A DNA stretch of 64,000 nucleotides from Treponema parvum (GCF_017893945.1 NZ_CP054257.1:992001-1056000); one strand, 5' to 3'; counted from the first letter of the stretch, positions 25,646-34,205 are shown. Notes: generated by a model from the sequence alone, not told the origin. Made by a program: numbers and translations.

Positions 25646-27169
25646 TTATGCGTCTTTACCGAATTCTTCCCATACCGGCTCAAGAGCGCTTATGCATTTT
25701 TTATACAGCGAATATTTTTTGTCATAATATGAATAATTGTCTTTATTCGGAGTTACTACACGCTTCACGCGGCTCATGTTTTGTGCAGCCTGAGAGAGCG
25801 ACGAGTACGTGCCTGTCGCCGCGGCTCCTATTACGGCGCAGCCTAAAGTGCCCGTTTCGTTCACATCCATAACTTCAATAGGAATTTTCATATTATCCGC
25901 AAAAATCTGCGTCCATGCGACCGAATTATTTGCTCCTCCCGCAAGCCGGATGAGATCGAAAGTTTTTTTTGCCGATCTTTGTAATTTTTCAAAGTGGTAT
26001 CTGTGCGAGAACACTATGCCCTCGAATACCGCTTTTAAAAGATGAGCTCTCGTGTGGTATTTGCTCATCCCTATAAAACAGCTTGAGGCCAGAGGATGGA
26101 CGTTGCTTCCAAGCAAAAACGGCAAAAAAACAGGACAGTTTTCATCGCTTGGAAGGGAACGTATGGAATTTTCAATAAACTCGTATATGCTGCTTTGATT
26201 TTTTTTACATTCGTTTTTCAGCTCCGGCATAAGATTTTGTATGAACCATTCCAAATTTCCGGCGCTCGTAGGACTGCATTCCTCTACAAGAAATTTTCCG
26301 GGTATACAAAAGAATGAATTCATCAAAATTTCGCCCGTTAATATGGGAAATGAAGAAACGTATTCGTTTATGCTCCACGTACCTGCGATCATACAGCAGC
26401 ATTTGTCGTCAAAAACCTTCAGTGCGAGCGCGCACGCATCTATGTCAAAGGCGCCGCCTGCTACTGCGGTTCCTTCTTTAAGACCTGTTTCCTCTGCGGC
26501 TTTTTTTGTCACTCTACCGCATATGTCCGCCGAATTTTTTAAAGCGGGAAGTTTATCGTAACATTCTTCAATTCCGAATAAGCTTAAAAGTTCCTTGTCG
26601 TATTCCCCCGTATCTAAATTAACGAAATTTGCTCCGGACGCGTCCGTTTTTTCATTAAAAGCCTGATCTGTCAATCTGAAGCGGACGTAGTCTTTGCAGC
26701 TGAATATGTATTGGGTTTGGGGTATTACATTCGGTTCGTGGTCTTTCAGCCATGCCAATAACGACACGGGCTGACACGCAAGTATGTGCTGTTTTGAAAT
26801 TTCAAATACTTTTTTTTCAGTTCCGTCCTTTGCCCATTTTTTAGGATATTCCCATGCTCTGTTATCTATCGAACATATTCCCGGGTACGAAGGTTTTCCA
26901 TTTTTTCCCCAAAGGTAAACGCCCTTGCCGTGTCCGGAACACGCGATACAGGCGATGTCGCAGGGATCTATTTTCGCCTTATCTATGCTCTTTTTAATTA
27001 CGGTGCAATTAGCCTGCCACATTTCTTCCATATCGCGTTCTGCAAAACCTACCTTTGGAACAATAAGATTTGTGGAAGTTTCCGCTACAGACAGTTCTCT
27101 GCCGTTTTCATCGTAAACCGCAGCCTTCGTGCTCGTTCCGCCGTTGTCAATTCCTAAAAAATATTTCAT
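25646..27169 (-). CDS. FGGY-family carbohydrate kinase, L-xylulose kinase-like
   Basis: This 507-residue ATP-dependent sugar kinase has the N-terminal phosphate motif GIDNGGTSTKAAVYDE, the substrate segment CSGHGKGVYLWGKNGKP, a central GGAFDIDACA and the C-terminal ATP motif RLAGGANNSVAWTQIFAD. The pattern around SIDNRAWEY resembles L-xylulose (LyxK) kinases, but FGGY substrates are hard to call from sequence; erythrulose or another ketose is possible. It is transcribed alone, convergent with pbpC across a 124-base gap (25522-25645) with no clear terminator. The 5' flank carries a 16-base sequence repeated 87 bases upstream (27168 and 27255). Confidence 0.85.
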   Translation of the reverse strand: MKYFLGIDNGGTSTKAAVYDENGRELSVAETSTNLIVPKVGFAERDMEEMWQANCTVIKKSIDKAKIDPCDIACIACSGHGKGVYLWGKNGKPSYPGICSIDNRAWEYPKKWAKDGTEKKVFEISKQHILACQPVSLLAWLKDHEPNVIPQTQYIFSCKDYVRFRLTDQAFNEKTDASGANFVNLDTGEYDKELLSLFGIEECYDKLPALKNSADICGRVTKKAAEETGLKEGTAVAGGAFDIDACALALKVFDDKCCCMIAGTWSINEYVSSFPILTGEILMNSFFCIPGKFLVEECSPTSAGNLEWFIQNLMPELKNECKKNQSSIYEFIENSIRSLPSDENCPVFLPFLLGSNVHPLASSCFIGMSKYHTRAHLLKAVFEGIVFSHRYHFEKLQRSAKKTFDLIRLAGGANNSVAWTQIFADNMKIPIEVMDVNETGTLGCAVIGAAATGTYSSLSQAAQNMSRVKRVVTPNKDNYSYYDKKYSLYKKCISALEPVWEEFGKDA

Positions 27170-27270
27170 TGTAAAACGCTCCGTTGGATAATTGTAAATG
27201 TTTTTTCAATAAAATGATAGAGACTGCATTACTTGCGGACACAGCTTTGAGGTTATTGTAAAACGCTCCG
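27168..27270. repeat. 16-bp direct repeat in the FGGY kinase 5' region
   Basis: The sequence ATTGTAAAACGCTCCG occurs perfectly at 27168-27183 and again at 27255-27270, the first copy touching the kinase start codon. It could be a pair of regulator half-sites or a small duplication. The rest of the 247-base divergent gap contains the AAAACTCGACACTCA module (27373-27388), a reverse copy of the dispersed intergenic repeat start, and a possible TATACT -10 before the macrodomain gene. Confidence 0.4.
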
Positions 27271-27416
27271 CTTTTAATTCTTCCAGCACAAAATATTTGC
27301 TTGCGGATTCAAGCAATGAAGAACTCGGTATTCAGCTTTATATTGTGTGATTTCCGTGAAATTTCGCTTTTGAAAACTCGACACTCATCCTCAATAATCG
27401 TATACTTAGATCTGTT

Positions 27417-28202
27417 ATGGATCAAAATAAACGCCGGTTATTTTTAATAAATAAATTGATTTATGAAAATAAAGATTACAGCGATGTGCAAATTCCTTCC
27501 GATGAAGAGGGACAAAAAAAACTATTGCGCTCGCTCATGAATGTGCGGGAAGCAGTGCCGCTTGAACGCGACGTTCTTAAAGTTCAAGACGAATATCTTG
27601 CCGAAGAACTTTCACATAAAAATGTGGTAAAGCTTCAGGATCTCGATCCTATTCAAAAGGATATTTACGTATGGCGAGGCGATATTACTTTGCTGCAATG
27701 CGACGCCATAGTAAATGCGGCGAACAGCGGAATGACGGGCTGCTATGTTCCTTGCCACCTTTGCATCGATAACTGTATTCACACGTTTGCCGGGATGCAG
27801 CTGCGTCTTTATTGCGGCGACATGATGAAAAAGCAGGGACATGAAGAACCTACGGGGCAGGCAAAGATCACTCCGGCCTTTAATCTTCCGAGCAAATACG
27901 TGATCCACACGGTCGGCCCAATTATCCGCGGAACGCCCACCCAAAATGATAAAAAGATGCTATCTTCCTGCTATTCGTCTTGCTTAAAAGTTGCGGAAGA
28001 AAACAAAGTTTTAAGCATCGCTTTTTGCTGCATTTCTACGGGAGTGTTTCATTTTCCTAAAGAAAGCGCGGCAAAGATCGCCGTAGAAACGGTAAATTCT
28101 TATAAGGCAGCCTCAAAAAGCGGCATAAAAGTCATATTCAACGTGTTTTCAGAACAGGATGAAATTCTTTACAGGAAAATTTTATCCGAAAAAATTTTAT
28201 AA
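27417..28202 (+). CDS. Zinc-containing macrodomain protein-ADP-ribose hydrolase (Zn-Macro)
   Basis: The 261-residue protein has an N-terminal helical extension of about 85 residues and a macrodomain with WRGDITLLQCDAIVNAAN. The Zn-Macro signature is a cysteine/histidine cluster, GCYVPCHLCIDNCIHTFAG, replacing the usual loop. The ADP-ribose loop is in CCISTGVFHFP. Characterised Zn-Macro enzymes from staphylococci and streptococci remove mono-ADP-ribose placed on a lipoylated carrier by a SirTM sirtuin. The window has a SirTM gene at 5109-5975, but the two are 21 kb apart and the carrier gene is not adjacent. No Shine-Dalgarno is visible; TATACT ten bases before the ATG hints at a very short leader. 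Confidence 0.92.
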   Translation: MDQNKRRLFLINKLIYENKDYSDVQIPSDEEGQKKLLRSLMNVREAVPLERDVLKVQDEYLAEELSHKNVVKLQDLDPIQKDIYVWRGDITLLQCDAIVNAANSGMTGCYVPCHLCIDNCIHTFAGMQLRLYCGDMMKKQGHEEPTGQAKITPAFNLPSKYVIHTVGPIIRGTPTQNDKKMLSSCYSSCLKVAEENKVLSIAFCCISTGVFHFPKESAAKIAVETVNSYKAASKSGIKVIFNVFSEQDEILYRKILSEKIL

Positions 28203-28275
28203 TCTGCGGCGCTTGTTACTTTTGCATTACTTGCCGTTCTTGCGGTAAACGTGATAATAGTTTTGGAGATGTTTT

Positions 28276-29652
28276 ATGAAAGAAAGAGAGACTTTAGGTT
28301 CCCGGCTGGGTTTTATTTTGCTTTCTGCGGGATGCGCCGTAGGAATCGGTAACGTATGGAAGTTTCCGTACATAACGGGATTGTACGGCGGCGGCGCCTT
28401 TGTTTTGGTTTATTTGTTTTTTCTTGTGATCATGGGAATCCCGCTTATGACAATGGAATTTTCCGTAGGCCGAGCCAGCCGCAAAAGTCCTCTTTTAGGC
28501 ACAAAGGTTTTGCAGCGTCCGGGGCAAAAATGGCATTTGCAGGGATATTTTGCGATGGCGGGCAATTACCTTCTCATGATGTTTTATACGACAGTTACCG
28601 GCTGGATGCTGCATTATTTTTATCTCACTGCGACGGGAAGTTTTAAAGGCGAAGACGTGGAGCAGGTTGCAAATGCTTTCGGAAGCATGCTCGGACAGCC
28701 GTCCGTAATGGTTTTGTGGATGGTCGTAGTTGTTGTGGCAGGTTTTTTGATATGTTCCATGGGATTACGCAGCGGCATAGAAAAGGTTACAAAAGTCATG
28801 ATGTCTGCTCTCATAATTTTAATCGTAGCTCTTGCCGTAAACAGCATACTTTTGCCCGGCGGCCTTGAAGGATTGAAATTTTATCTTCTTCCCGATTTTA
28901 AACGCATGTATCAGGTTGGAATAGGGGCAACGATCGTCGCAGCGATGAATCAGTCTTTTTTTACTTTGAGCTTGGGCATCGGCGCGATGGCGATCTTCGG
29001 AAGCTATGTGGATAAAAAATACACCCTTTTCGGCGAATCCGTCCGCGTTGCGGCTCTCGATACCTTTGTGGCGGTTTTTGCAGGCCTTGTGATCTTTCCC
29101 GCATGCTACTCTTTCGGTGTAAAGGCGGACAGCGGCCCGAATCTTGTTTTTATAACGCTGCCCAATATTTTCAACCACATGCCTTTAGGGCGTTTTTGGG
29201 GCAGCTTGTTTTTTATCTTTATGGCGTTTGCGGCATTTTCCACCGTTATCGCGGTGTTCGAAAACATAATTTCCTGCTGTATGGATCTTACGGGATGTTC
29301 CAGAAAAAAAGTTTCGTTTGTAAATATCGCTATTTTAACCGTACTTTCTCTTCCGTGCGCGCTGGGATTTAACGTGCTTTCAGGTCTTCATCCGCTCGGA
29401 GGAAATTCTTCCGTTCTGGACTTTGAAGACTTTTTGGTAAGCAATATAGTTTTGCCTTTGGGGTCATTGATTTATTTACTGTTTTGTGTGTACAAGGGCG
29501 GATGGGGATGGAAAAATTTTATTGACGAAGCGAATACGGGCGAAGGAATTAAGATGCCGAAGTGGCTGCGTCCTTACATGGCCTATGTTCTTCCGATCAT
29601 AATAATATGTATTTTCGTCATAGGAATAAAAGATACGTTTGGGAACATTTAA
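28276..29652 (+). CDS. Sodium-dependent transporter, NSS/SNF family
   Basis: This 458-residue polytopic membrane protein of the neurotransmitter:sodium symporter family has the TM1 sodium/substrate motif AVGIGNVWKFPYITG (residues about 21-35) and the NQSFFTLSLGIGAM segment of TM6. Eleven to twelve hydrophobic segments are visible, as in MhsT- and LeuT-like bacterial members. These import amino acids with sodium; the residues seen do not fix which one. GGAG lies before the ATG. It follows the Zn-Macro gene by 73 bases on the same strand and ends in a hairpin terminator, so the two may be one unit, although a functional link is not apparent. Confidence 0.93.
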   Translation: MKERETLGSRLGFILLSAGCAVGIGNVWKFPYITGLYGGGAFVLVYLFFLVIMGIPLMTMEFSVGRASRKSPLLGTKVLQRPGQKWHLQGYFAMAGNYLLMMFYTTVTGWMLHYFYLTATGSFKGEDVEQVANAFGSMLGQPSVMVLWMVVVVVAGFLICSMGLRSGIEKVTKVMMSALIILIVALAVNSILLPGGLEGLKFYLLPDFKRMYQVGIGATIVAAMNQSFFTLSLGIGAMAIFGSYVDKKYTLFGESVRVAALDTFVAVFAGLVIFPACYSFGVKADSGPNLVFITLPNIFNHMPLGRFWGSLFFIFMAFAAFSTVIAVFENIISCCMDLTGCSRKKVSFVNIAILTVLSLPCALGFNVLSGLHPLGGNSSVLDFEDFLVSNIVLPLGSLIYLLFCVYKGGWGWKNFIDEANTGEGIKMPKWLRPYMAYVLPIIIICIFVIGIKDTFGNI

Positions 29653-29683
29653 AAGACGCCGCCAAATGAGCGCGACGTCTTTT
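29651..29683. terminator. Terminator after the NSS transporter gene (bidirectional)
   Basis: AAAAGACG (29651-29658) pairs with CGTCTTTT (29676-29683), flanked by A- and T-runs suited to both strands. It separates the plus-strand transporter from the minus-strand ABC operon. Between here and 29740 there are two more small hairpins, GTTTGC/GCAAAC and ATGCAC/GTGCAT, resembling modules of the dispersed repeat family. Confidence 0.7.
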
Positions 29684-29739
29684 AATTCCGAGTTTGCTGC
29701 GCAAACATCGCTAATTAACGTATGCACTATCGTGCATCT

Positions 29740-30420
29740 TTAAGCTGCGATAAGTTTTAGAATTTTCTCTTTTAATTGCTGTTTTTTTTCGGCAGACCAC
29801 GGCGATTTTGTTTTCATGTTTATCGTGTCCGCCAGCCGGCACGGGTCTTTTCTTAATACGAAGACAGTGTCGGCAACGGCGAGAGCTTCTTCAATGTCGT
29901 GAGTGACGAACAATATCGTGTTTTTTTCTTCTTTGTGTATTTTAAGGAGATCCGAAATCATTTTTTGCCTTATCACATAGTCGAGCGATTTAAACGGTTC
30001 GTCCATAAGAAGAATGTCGCTTCCGTAATACAGCGCCCGCGCGATGGAACATCGCTGCCGCATGCCTCCGCTCAGTTCGTCGGGATAGTATTTTTCAAAA
30101 CCGGTAAGACCTGCCGCATCTATAAAATGCTGAACTAGGGCGTCTTCTCCCGAAGGATTTACGGATTTTATGTTCTGAAATACCGTAAGCCACGGCAGTA
30201 TACGGTCTTCCTGAAAAACGTATCCGATCTTTTGGCCTGAGGTTTGCAGATTTCCTTCATAATTTTGATCAAGACCCGCGATTATGTTCAAAAGCGTCGA
30301 TTTTCCGCAGCCTGACGGGCCTACTATAACCGCCAAGTCTCCGGCGTTTACTGAAAGAGAAAGATCTTCGATGACGGTTTTGCTGTTGTATGTTTTTTTT
30401 ATGTTTACGACTGAAACCAT
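29740..30420 (-). CDS. ABC transporter ATP-binding protein, SsuB/TauB type
   Basis: This 226-residue ATPase is complete: Walker A GPSGCGKST (residues about 34-42), Q-loop FQEDRILPW, signature LSGGMRQR, Walker B ILLMDEPF and the switch histidine in VTHD. The ED.L.PW sequence after the Q-loop is typical of nitrate/sulfonate/taurine-type importers. It is the last gene of a binding protein-permease-ATPase operon transcribed away from a Crp/Fnr regulator, two bases after the permease gene. It energises import by the 30423-31157 permease. Confidence 0.93.
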   Translation of the reverse strand: MVSVVNIKKTYNSKTVIEDLSLSVNAGDLAVIVGPSGCGKSTLLNIIAGLDQNYEGNLQTSGQKIGYVFQEDRILPWLTVFQNIKSVNPSGEDALVQHFIDAAGLTGFEKYYPDELSGGMRQRCSIARALYYGSDILLMDEPFKSLDYVIRQKMISDLLKIHKEEKNTILFVTHDIEEALAVADTVFVLRKDPCRLADTINMKTKSPWSAEKKQQLKEKILKLIAA

Positions 30421-30422
30421 TT

Positions 30423-31157
30423 TTAAGTTCTCCTTGAAGGAAATAAAAGATTGACCGCTGCGTCAAGAAGATAATACATGCACACGGAAATTACCGTCCA
30501 CGCTATTATGGTTTCAGGTTCGATATTAAGCCTTGCGGTAACGATCTGCCCTCCGATGCCTGTGGAAGTGGTTAGAACTTCTCCCATGACGACGGTTTTT
30601 GAAGCCGTTCCCAATGCGATCCTCAAGCCGGAATAAAAGCGCGGTTTTATGGACGGCCACGTGATCAGAAAAAGTTGCTGTTTTTTAGTATATTTGAACA
30701 CCTTGCCCATTTCGATAAGTTTTCGGTCGATGTGAAGAATGGCTTCCTGCACCGTAATGGCCGTGATCGGGAATACGGAAACCGCAGCGATGACAACGGC
30801 GGGCTTGCCGTTAAAACCGAACCATATTATGGCAAGCACCAAGAGCGCGACCGGCGGCACAACCTGCAAAACGCCCAGCACCGGTTTAAATAATTCCCTG
30901 CATGTTTTGCATACGCCGCATACGTAACCGGCGATGCCGCCGGCCGCCATACCGAAAAACAGCCCCGCTAAAAGCCGGATGAGAGTCCTGCCGGCTTCTT
31001 TTACGGTGTCTTTATCGGAAACAATTTGCACAATTTTTTCGGCAACCTGAGAAATATCCGGTATTATCAGCGGCGGGTACGCCAACGAGAGTACCCACCA
31101 CACGAAAAACATGAAAAGCGCGGCTATAATTCTATTTCTTATAGAGGAGAGTTTCAT
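30423..31157 (-). CDS. ABC transporter permease, SsuC/TauC type
   Basis: This 244-residue BPD-type permease has six hydrophobic segments and the ATPase-coupling loop EMGKVFKYTKKQQLFLITWPSI, matching the EAA motif region of the sulfonate/nitrate family. It starts inside the last 26 bases of the binding-protein gene and is followed by the ATPase after two bases, giving a tight operon. A short GIGGQIVTA segment near the C-terminus matches the family's GLGxxI motif. The transported compound is unknown. Confidence 0.92.
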   Translation of the reverse strand: MKLSSIRNRIIAALFMFFVWWVLSLAYPPLIIPDISQVAEKIVQIVSDKDTVKEAGRTLIRLLAGLFFGMAAGGIAGYVCGVCKTCRELFKPVLGVLQVVPPVALLVLAIIWFGFNGKPAVVIAAVSVFPITAITVQEAILHIDRKLIEMGKVFKYTKKQQLFLITWPSIKPRFYSGLRIALGTASKTVVMGEVLTTSTGIGGQIVTARLNIEPETIIAWTVISVCMYYLLDAAVNLLFPSRRT

Positions 31158-32106
31158 CTGGAACCTTGCCGCCTATTGTCGTAGGATCAAAATCGACTAG
31201 GAGCTGCCAAAACTGCTTGAGGTCGGCTTTTGCGTCATACGCGTTTTTATACATAAGTCCCATGCGCGGAATTGCTTTTTGCACTACGGGCGCCTTTAGA
31301 CCAAGCTTTTCTTCCGCAAGAGACGCCGCTTTGTCGGGATTCGCGAGCACCCAATTCAGAGCCTTTTCGTATTCCTGTTCGAACCGCTTTGTGAGCTCCG
31401 GATTTTCTTTTACGAATTTTGTTTTGGCGCCGAAACCCGCGTTAGGAATTATAGTGTTGTTGTCGGTAAATTTCTTCCATTCATCTTCAAAAGAAAATGC
31501 GACCCGCGCGTTTTTATTTTGCATAAGGACGGAAGTTACCTGCGGTTCGATCATAGTGATATACTGCGCCTTTCCTGCCGCCATCATCTGGCCGACTTCC
31601 GCTATGGAAGCGTAAATAATCGTAACGTCTTTTTTGGGAGTGAGTCCCGCTTTTTTCATAAAAAACTGTGTAATGACGTCCGGCGGAGAAGATTGCAGAG
31701 GAACGTATACGGTTTTGTTTTTCAGATCGGACCAGTTTTTAAAATTCGGATCCGTCGTCATAAAATATGTTACTCCCCACGTGTTTACGTTCGTGAGCGT
31801 TACGGGAACGCCTCTGTTATACAGCTTAGCCACTACCGTCAACGGAAAGGCGAACATGTCGAAGTCGCTGCTTTGCACCATCGCGATAAGTTTTTCAGGC
31901 GCGTCCCAGATCGTAAAATTTATGTCTACGTCCTTTCCCATCGCTTGAGAATCTATCATGCGAAGAATCGGCAGAGCCGGAGGCGCCTTTGGAATGCCTA
32001 CGCGAATAGTCGTCTTTGCGCCGCCGTTTTTATTTTCAGACGCTGAAAATCCTGCAAAATCCAACGCGATAAAAAGCGTGATTGCCAGTAAAAGTATTTT
32101 TTTCAT
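31132..32106 (-). CDS. ABC transporter substrate-binding protein, NMT1/SsuA-like
   Basis: This 324-residue periplasmic binding protein has an N-terminal signal (MKKILLLAITLFIALDFAGFSAS). The fold is of the SsuA/TauA/NMT1 group: IRVGIPKAPPALPILRMID, DMFAFPLTVVAKLYNRGVPV, KNKTVYVPLQSSPPDVITQ and MIEPQVTSVLM. The ATG at 32106 is placed six bases from AGGAGG; the adjacent ATG at 32109 is only three bases away, and the longer frame to 32184 would run through the operators. Ligands in this group range from sulfonates to pyrimidines and aromatic acids. The neighbouring Crp/Fnr gene and shared dyads suggest control by redox, nitrosative or metal signals. Confidence 0.88.
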   Translation of the reverse strand: MKKILLLAITLFIALDFAGFSASENKNGGAKTTIRVGIPKAPPALPILRMIDSQAMGKDVDINFTIWDAPEKLIAMVQSSDFDMFAFPLTVVAKLYNRGVPVTLTNVNTWGVTYFMTTDPNFKNWSDLKNKTVYVPLQSSPPDVITQFFMKKAGLTPKKDVTIIYASIAEVGQMMAAGKAQYITMIEPQVTSVLMQNKNARVAFSFEDEWKKFTDNNTIIPNAGFGAKTKFVKENPELTKRFEQEYEKALNWVLANPDKAASLAEEKLGLKAPVVQKAIPRMGLMYKNAYDAKADLKQFWQLLVDFDPTTIGGKVPDETLLYKK

Positions 32107-32123
32107 CATAATCCTCCTGATTA

Positions 32124-32180
32124 TTGACATCAATCTAAAGTTAGCATAAGCTAACGATGTGTTCTGTTGCCGTTGCAACA
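32124..32180 (+). promoter_or_regulatory. crp/fnr promoter with two 6-4-6 operator dyads
   Basis: TTGACA (32124-32129) and TAAGCT (32147-32152) are 17 bases apart. Two dyads of identical geometry overlap and follow: GTTAGC-ATAA-GCTAAC (32140-32155) and TGTTGC-CGTT-GCAACA (32165-32180), with centres 25 bases apart. Both share the core T-A/T-G-C-N4-G-C-T/A-A. The first covers the -10 box, which fits autorepression, and both sit in the divergent spacer shared with the ABC operon. The 16-bp 6-4-6 form is what Crp/Fnr dimers bind. Confidence 0.65.
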
Positions 32181-32193
32181 ACATGGGCCGAAA

Positions 32194-32856
32194 ATGCTGA
32201 ATATTTACAATTTGTTTTTATCTCATACTGCAATATTTAAAGGAATTCCCGTTCAAGATATTGATAAAGCTGTTTCATGTTTGCGCGGTTTTTATAAGTC
32301 TTTTGAGGACGGACAGGAAGTGTACAATTTTGACGATACGGTTTCGTACATGGGAATCCTTGTAAGCGGGGAAGTAAACATAGAGCATGTGGGAATAGAC
32401 GGCAAGATCGTGCTTTTAAAGCAGGTCGGTAAGGGGGAATTGTTCGGCGCCGCTCTGTGCTATCTGCGGGAGCCCAACCGTTTTCTTAGAATCGTAAGCG
32501 TTGGAAAAACAAAGGTGCTTTTTATCCGCATGCCGGGCGGCCAACAATACGAGCGCTGCAGCTGCCCTTATAGAGTTATCGTTTTGGAAAATATTTTAAA
32601 GGAAATGGCGCTCGACGCCCAACAGCTTAATATGAAAATACAGCTGCTCATTCAAACTTCGTTGCGCAGTAAAATTTTATTTTATCTTAACGTTACAAGC
32701 CAAGCGCTGAATAAAAATCCGTTTGTGATTCCCTTTACGCGTGAAAAACTTGCCCAATTTCTCTGCGCGGACCGGAGCGCCGTTTCAAGGGAATTGGGGC
32801 GCATGGACAAAGAAAAGATCATTAAGCTTGAAGGAAAAAAAATAACTTTATTGTAA
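32194..32856 (+). CDS. Crp/Fnr-family transcriptional regulator
   Basis: This 220-residue regulator has an N-terminal cyclic-nucleotide-type beta-barrel (residues about 10-115; VSGEVNIEHVGIDGKIVLLKQVGKGELFG spread over 62-90), a dimer helix, and a C-terminal HTH (FTREKLAQFLCADRSAVSRELGRM). The barrel lacks the cAMP-binding pattern. A CSCP pair of cysteines near residue 125 could ligate a cofactor, but there is no Fnr-type four-cysteine set. The ATG at 32194 is preferred over the in-frame start at 32167 because the second dyad would otherwise lie in the coding region. Similar proteins (HcpR group) respond to nitrosative stress; that role here is a guess. Confidence 0.88.
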   Translation: MLNIYNLFLSHTAIFKGIPVQDIDKAVSCLRGFYKSFEDGQEVYNFDDTVSYMGILVSGEVNIEHVGIDGKIVLLKQVGKGELFGAALCYLREPNRFLRIVSVGKTKVLFIRMPGGQQYERCSCPYRVIVLENILKEMALDAQQLNMKIQLLIQTSLRSKILFYLNVTSQALNKNPFVIPFTREKLAQFLCADRSAVSRELGRMDKEKIIKLEGKKITLL

Positions 32857-32950
32857 AATTTCAGTTTGCAGCCGGAGTTTATGCAGCTTATCATAGTCAA
32901 ATCGCTGCAAATCGCCGAAAATTGTTAAAAATCGCTAAAAACGCGCCGTT

Positions 32951-33008
32951 TGTTGCACAGGCAACGGATTCTCTTCGTTAAATCTGATATTAGTTAATTA
33001 CGGCTAAC
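32951..33008 (+). promoter_or_regulatory. Two further 6-4-6 dyads before the DUF364 gene
   Basis: TGTTGC-ACAG-GCAACG (32951-32966) and GTTAAT-TACG-GCTAAC (32993-33008) repeat the two dyad types found in the divergent region 800 bases upstream, now in the opposite order. This supports common control of the DUF364-cupin-methyltransferase genes by the Crp/Fnr protein. Promoter hexamers were not clear. The remaining leader up to 33123 shows no gene. Confidence 0.6.
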
Positions 33009-33123
33009 TTACGCGCATTTTGCGTAAGAAAACGGATATACGTGTGCGGTGCTCGAAATTTCGCGCTTATGCGTTCGTTGCAGGGCTCGCGCACCAAAAT
33101 CTTAGCAGGGAGTGCGAAACTTT

Positions 33124-33969
33124 ATGGATGATTTAAAAAGAATACTTGATATAAATCGGAGCTGCTATAAGAGATTTGCATTGGACGTGCCGGTCTTTGA
33201 CGAACTTATCGTAGGGTTCCGCTGGATTATGACGGCGGATATGTCAGGCAATATGAGCCTTGCGCTTCGTGCCGTGCCCGCCCTTGACTTGGAACTATAC
33301 GAAAAAACTGCAAAAAACCTTTACGGAAAGCCCGTAGACTTATGCATTGAACGATTGCTTGAAGAAAACGATGTTCGCCTAAGGAACCTGATCGTGAGTT
33401 TAAGCTGCCTTATGAGCAAGCCTTTAAACAATGTAAAGCTTTTGGCGCGCCGCGGAATTTTCAGGACGGAAGGGCTTAATTTTAATTATCCTACGGAGGG
33501 CAAAAAGATAGGACTGATAGGATTCGGCGTTTATATCAGCCGCTTTTTAAATAGATGCGGAGAATTTCACGTATTTGACTTGCGTCCGCCGGAGCAAATT
33601 TTAAGCTACAGGTGCAAAGACGGCTTACGCTGTTATCCGGACGGCATTTTGTGGCACTTGGGACGCAACGCCGTAGAATTTGCGGATCTTTTGGCGGAAC
33701 TTGATATCGTAATAATGACGGGCAGCACGATTGTAAACGATTCGTATGTGAAATTGCTAAAAGCTTGCAAAAACGCAAGTATAATAGGAATTTATGGCCC
33801 AAGCTGTGAACTTTGTCCCGATTATCTGTTCGATATCGGTTTTAACTATATTTTCAGCACTTCGCTGGCCGATAAGGAAAAATATCTTAAAGCGGCGCTT
33901 GGCCCGGATCAGTCGTATAAAGAATTTGATTATATGAATATATATGAGCTTGAAAAAAAGTTTAATTAA
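33124..33969 (+). CDS. DUF364 domain protein (putative heavy-metal chelation, Rossmann-like)
   Basis: This 281-residue protein has an N-terminal DUF4213-like part (residues 1-110) and a C-terminal Rossmann-like DUF364 domain. Clear family features are IGLIGFGVYISRFLNRCGEFHVFDLRP split over residues 126-155, then IVIMTGSTIVND and GPSCELCPDYLFDIGFNYIFS. DUF364 proteins are found beside metal, corrinoid and molybdate-type transport genes and are annotated as possible metal chelators; no enzymatic activity is established. The ATG at 33124 is chosen, with AGGGAG about 11 bases before it; an in-frame GTG at 33112 is an alternative. It is the first gene of the dyad-controlled set. Confidence 0.82.
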   Translation: MDDLKRILDINRSCYKRFALDVPVFDELIVGFRWIMTADMSGNMSLALRAVPALDLELYEKTAKNLYGKPVDLCIERLLEENDVRLRNLIVSLSCLMSKPLNNVKLLARRGIFRTEGLNFNYPTEGKKIGLIGFGVYISRFLNRCGEFHVFDLRPPEQILSYRCKDGLRCYPDGILWHLGRNAVEFADLLAELDIVIMTGSTIVNDSYVKLLKACKNASIIGIYGPSCELCPDYLFDIGFNYIFSTSLADKEKYLKAALGPDQSYKEFDYMNIYELEKKFN

Positions 33970-34180
33970 CCTGAATGTCGAGATTACTTGTAAAGTCGCA
34001 CATCCGTGTGCGGCCGCGGCAGGGATTACAGGGGCGCGTTAGCGTTGGCGGCTTGCCGCCAATGGAGTGTTAGCGGAACCCCGGAAAGCGTCGGTCAGCA
34101 AGCAGACCTGAACGAGTTTGCTTTGCAAACTCGCAGTCATAGAAAACTGCAAAAAGCCGCCCTACAGGGCGTTCTTAATT
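33968..34180 (+). repeat. Modular hairpin-rich intergenic repeat, copy B
   Basis: This is the longest copy of the family. It holds ACCTGAATGTCGAG, ATTACTTGTAAAGTCGCACA with the CGCACA/TGTGCG stem, CGGCAGGGATT, GGGGCGCGTTAGCGTTGGCGG with a GGCGGCTTGCCGCC hairpin, then GGAAAGCGTCGGTCAGCAAG, and lastly a perfect CGAGTTTGC/GCAAACTCG stem. It fills the 236-base gap between the DUF364 and cupin genes. The 50338-50460 copy shares the middle part in the other orientation. Confidence 0.6.
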
Positions 34181-34205
34181 TTGAATTTTAATTTTAGGAG
34201 GAAAC

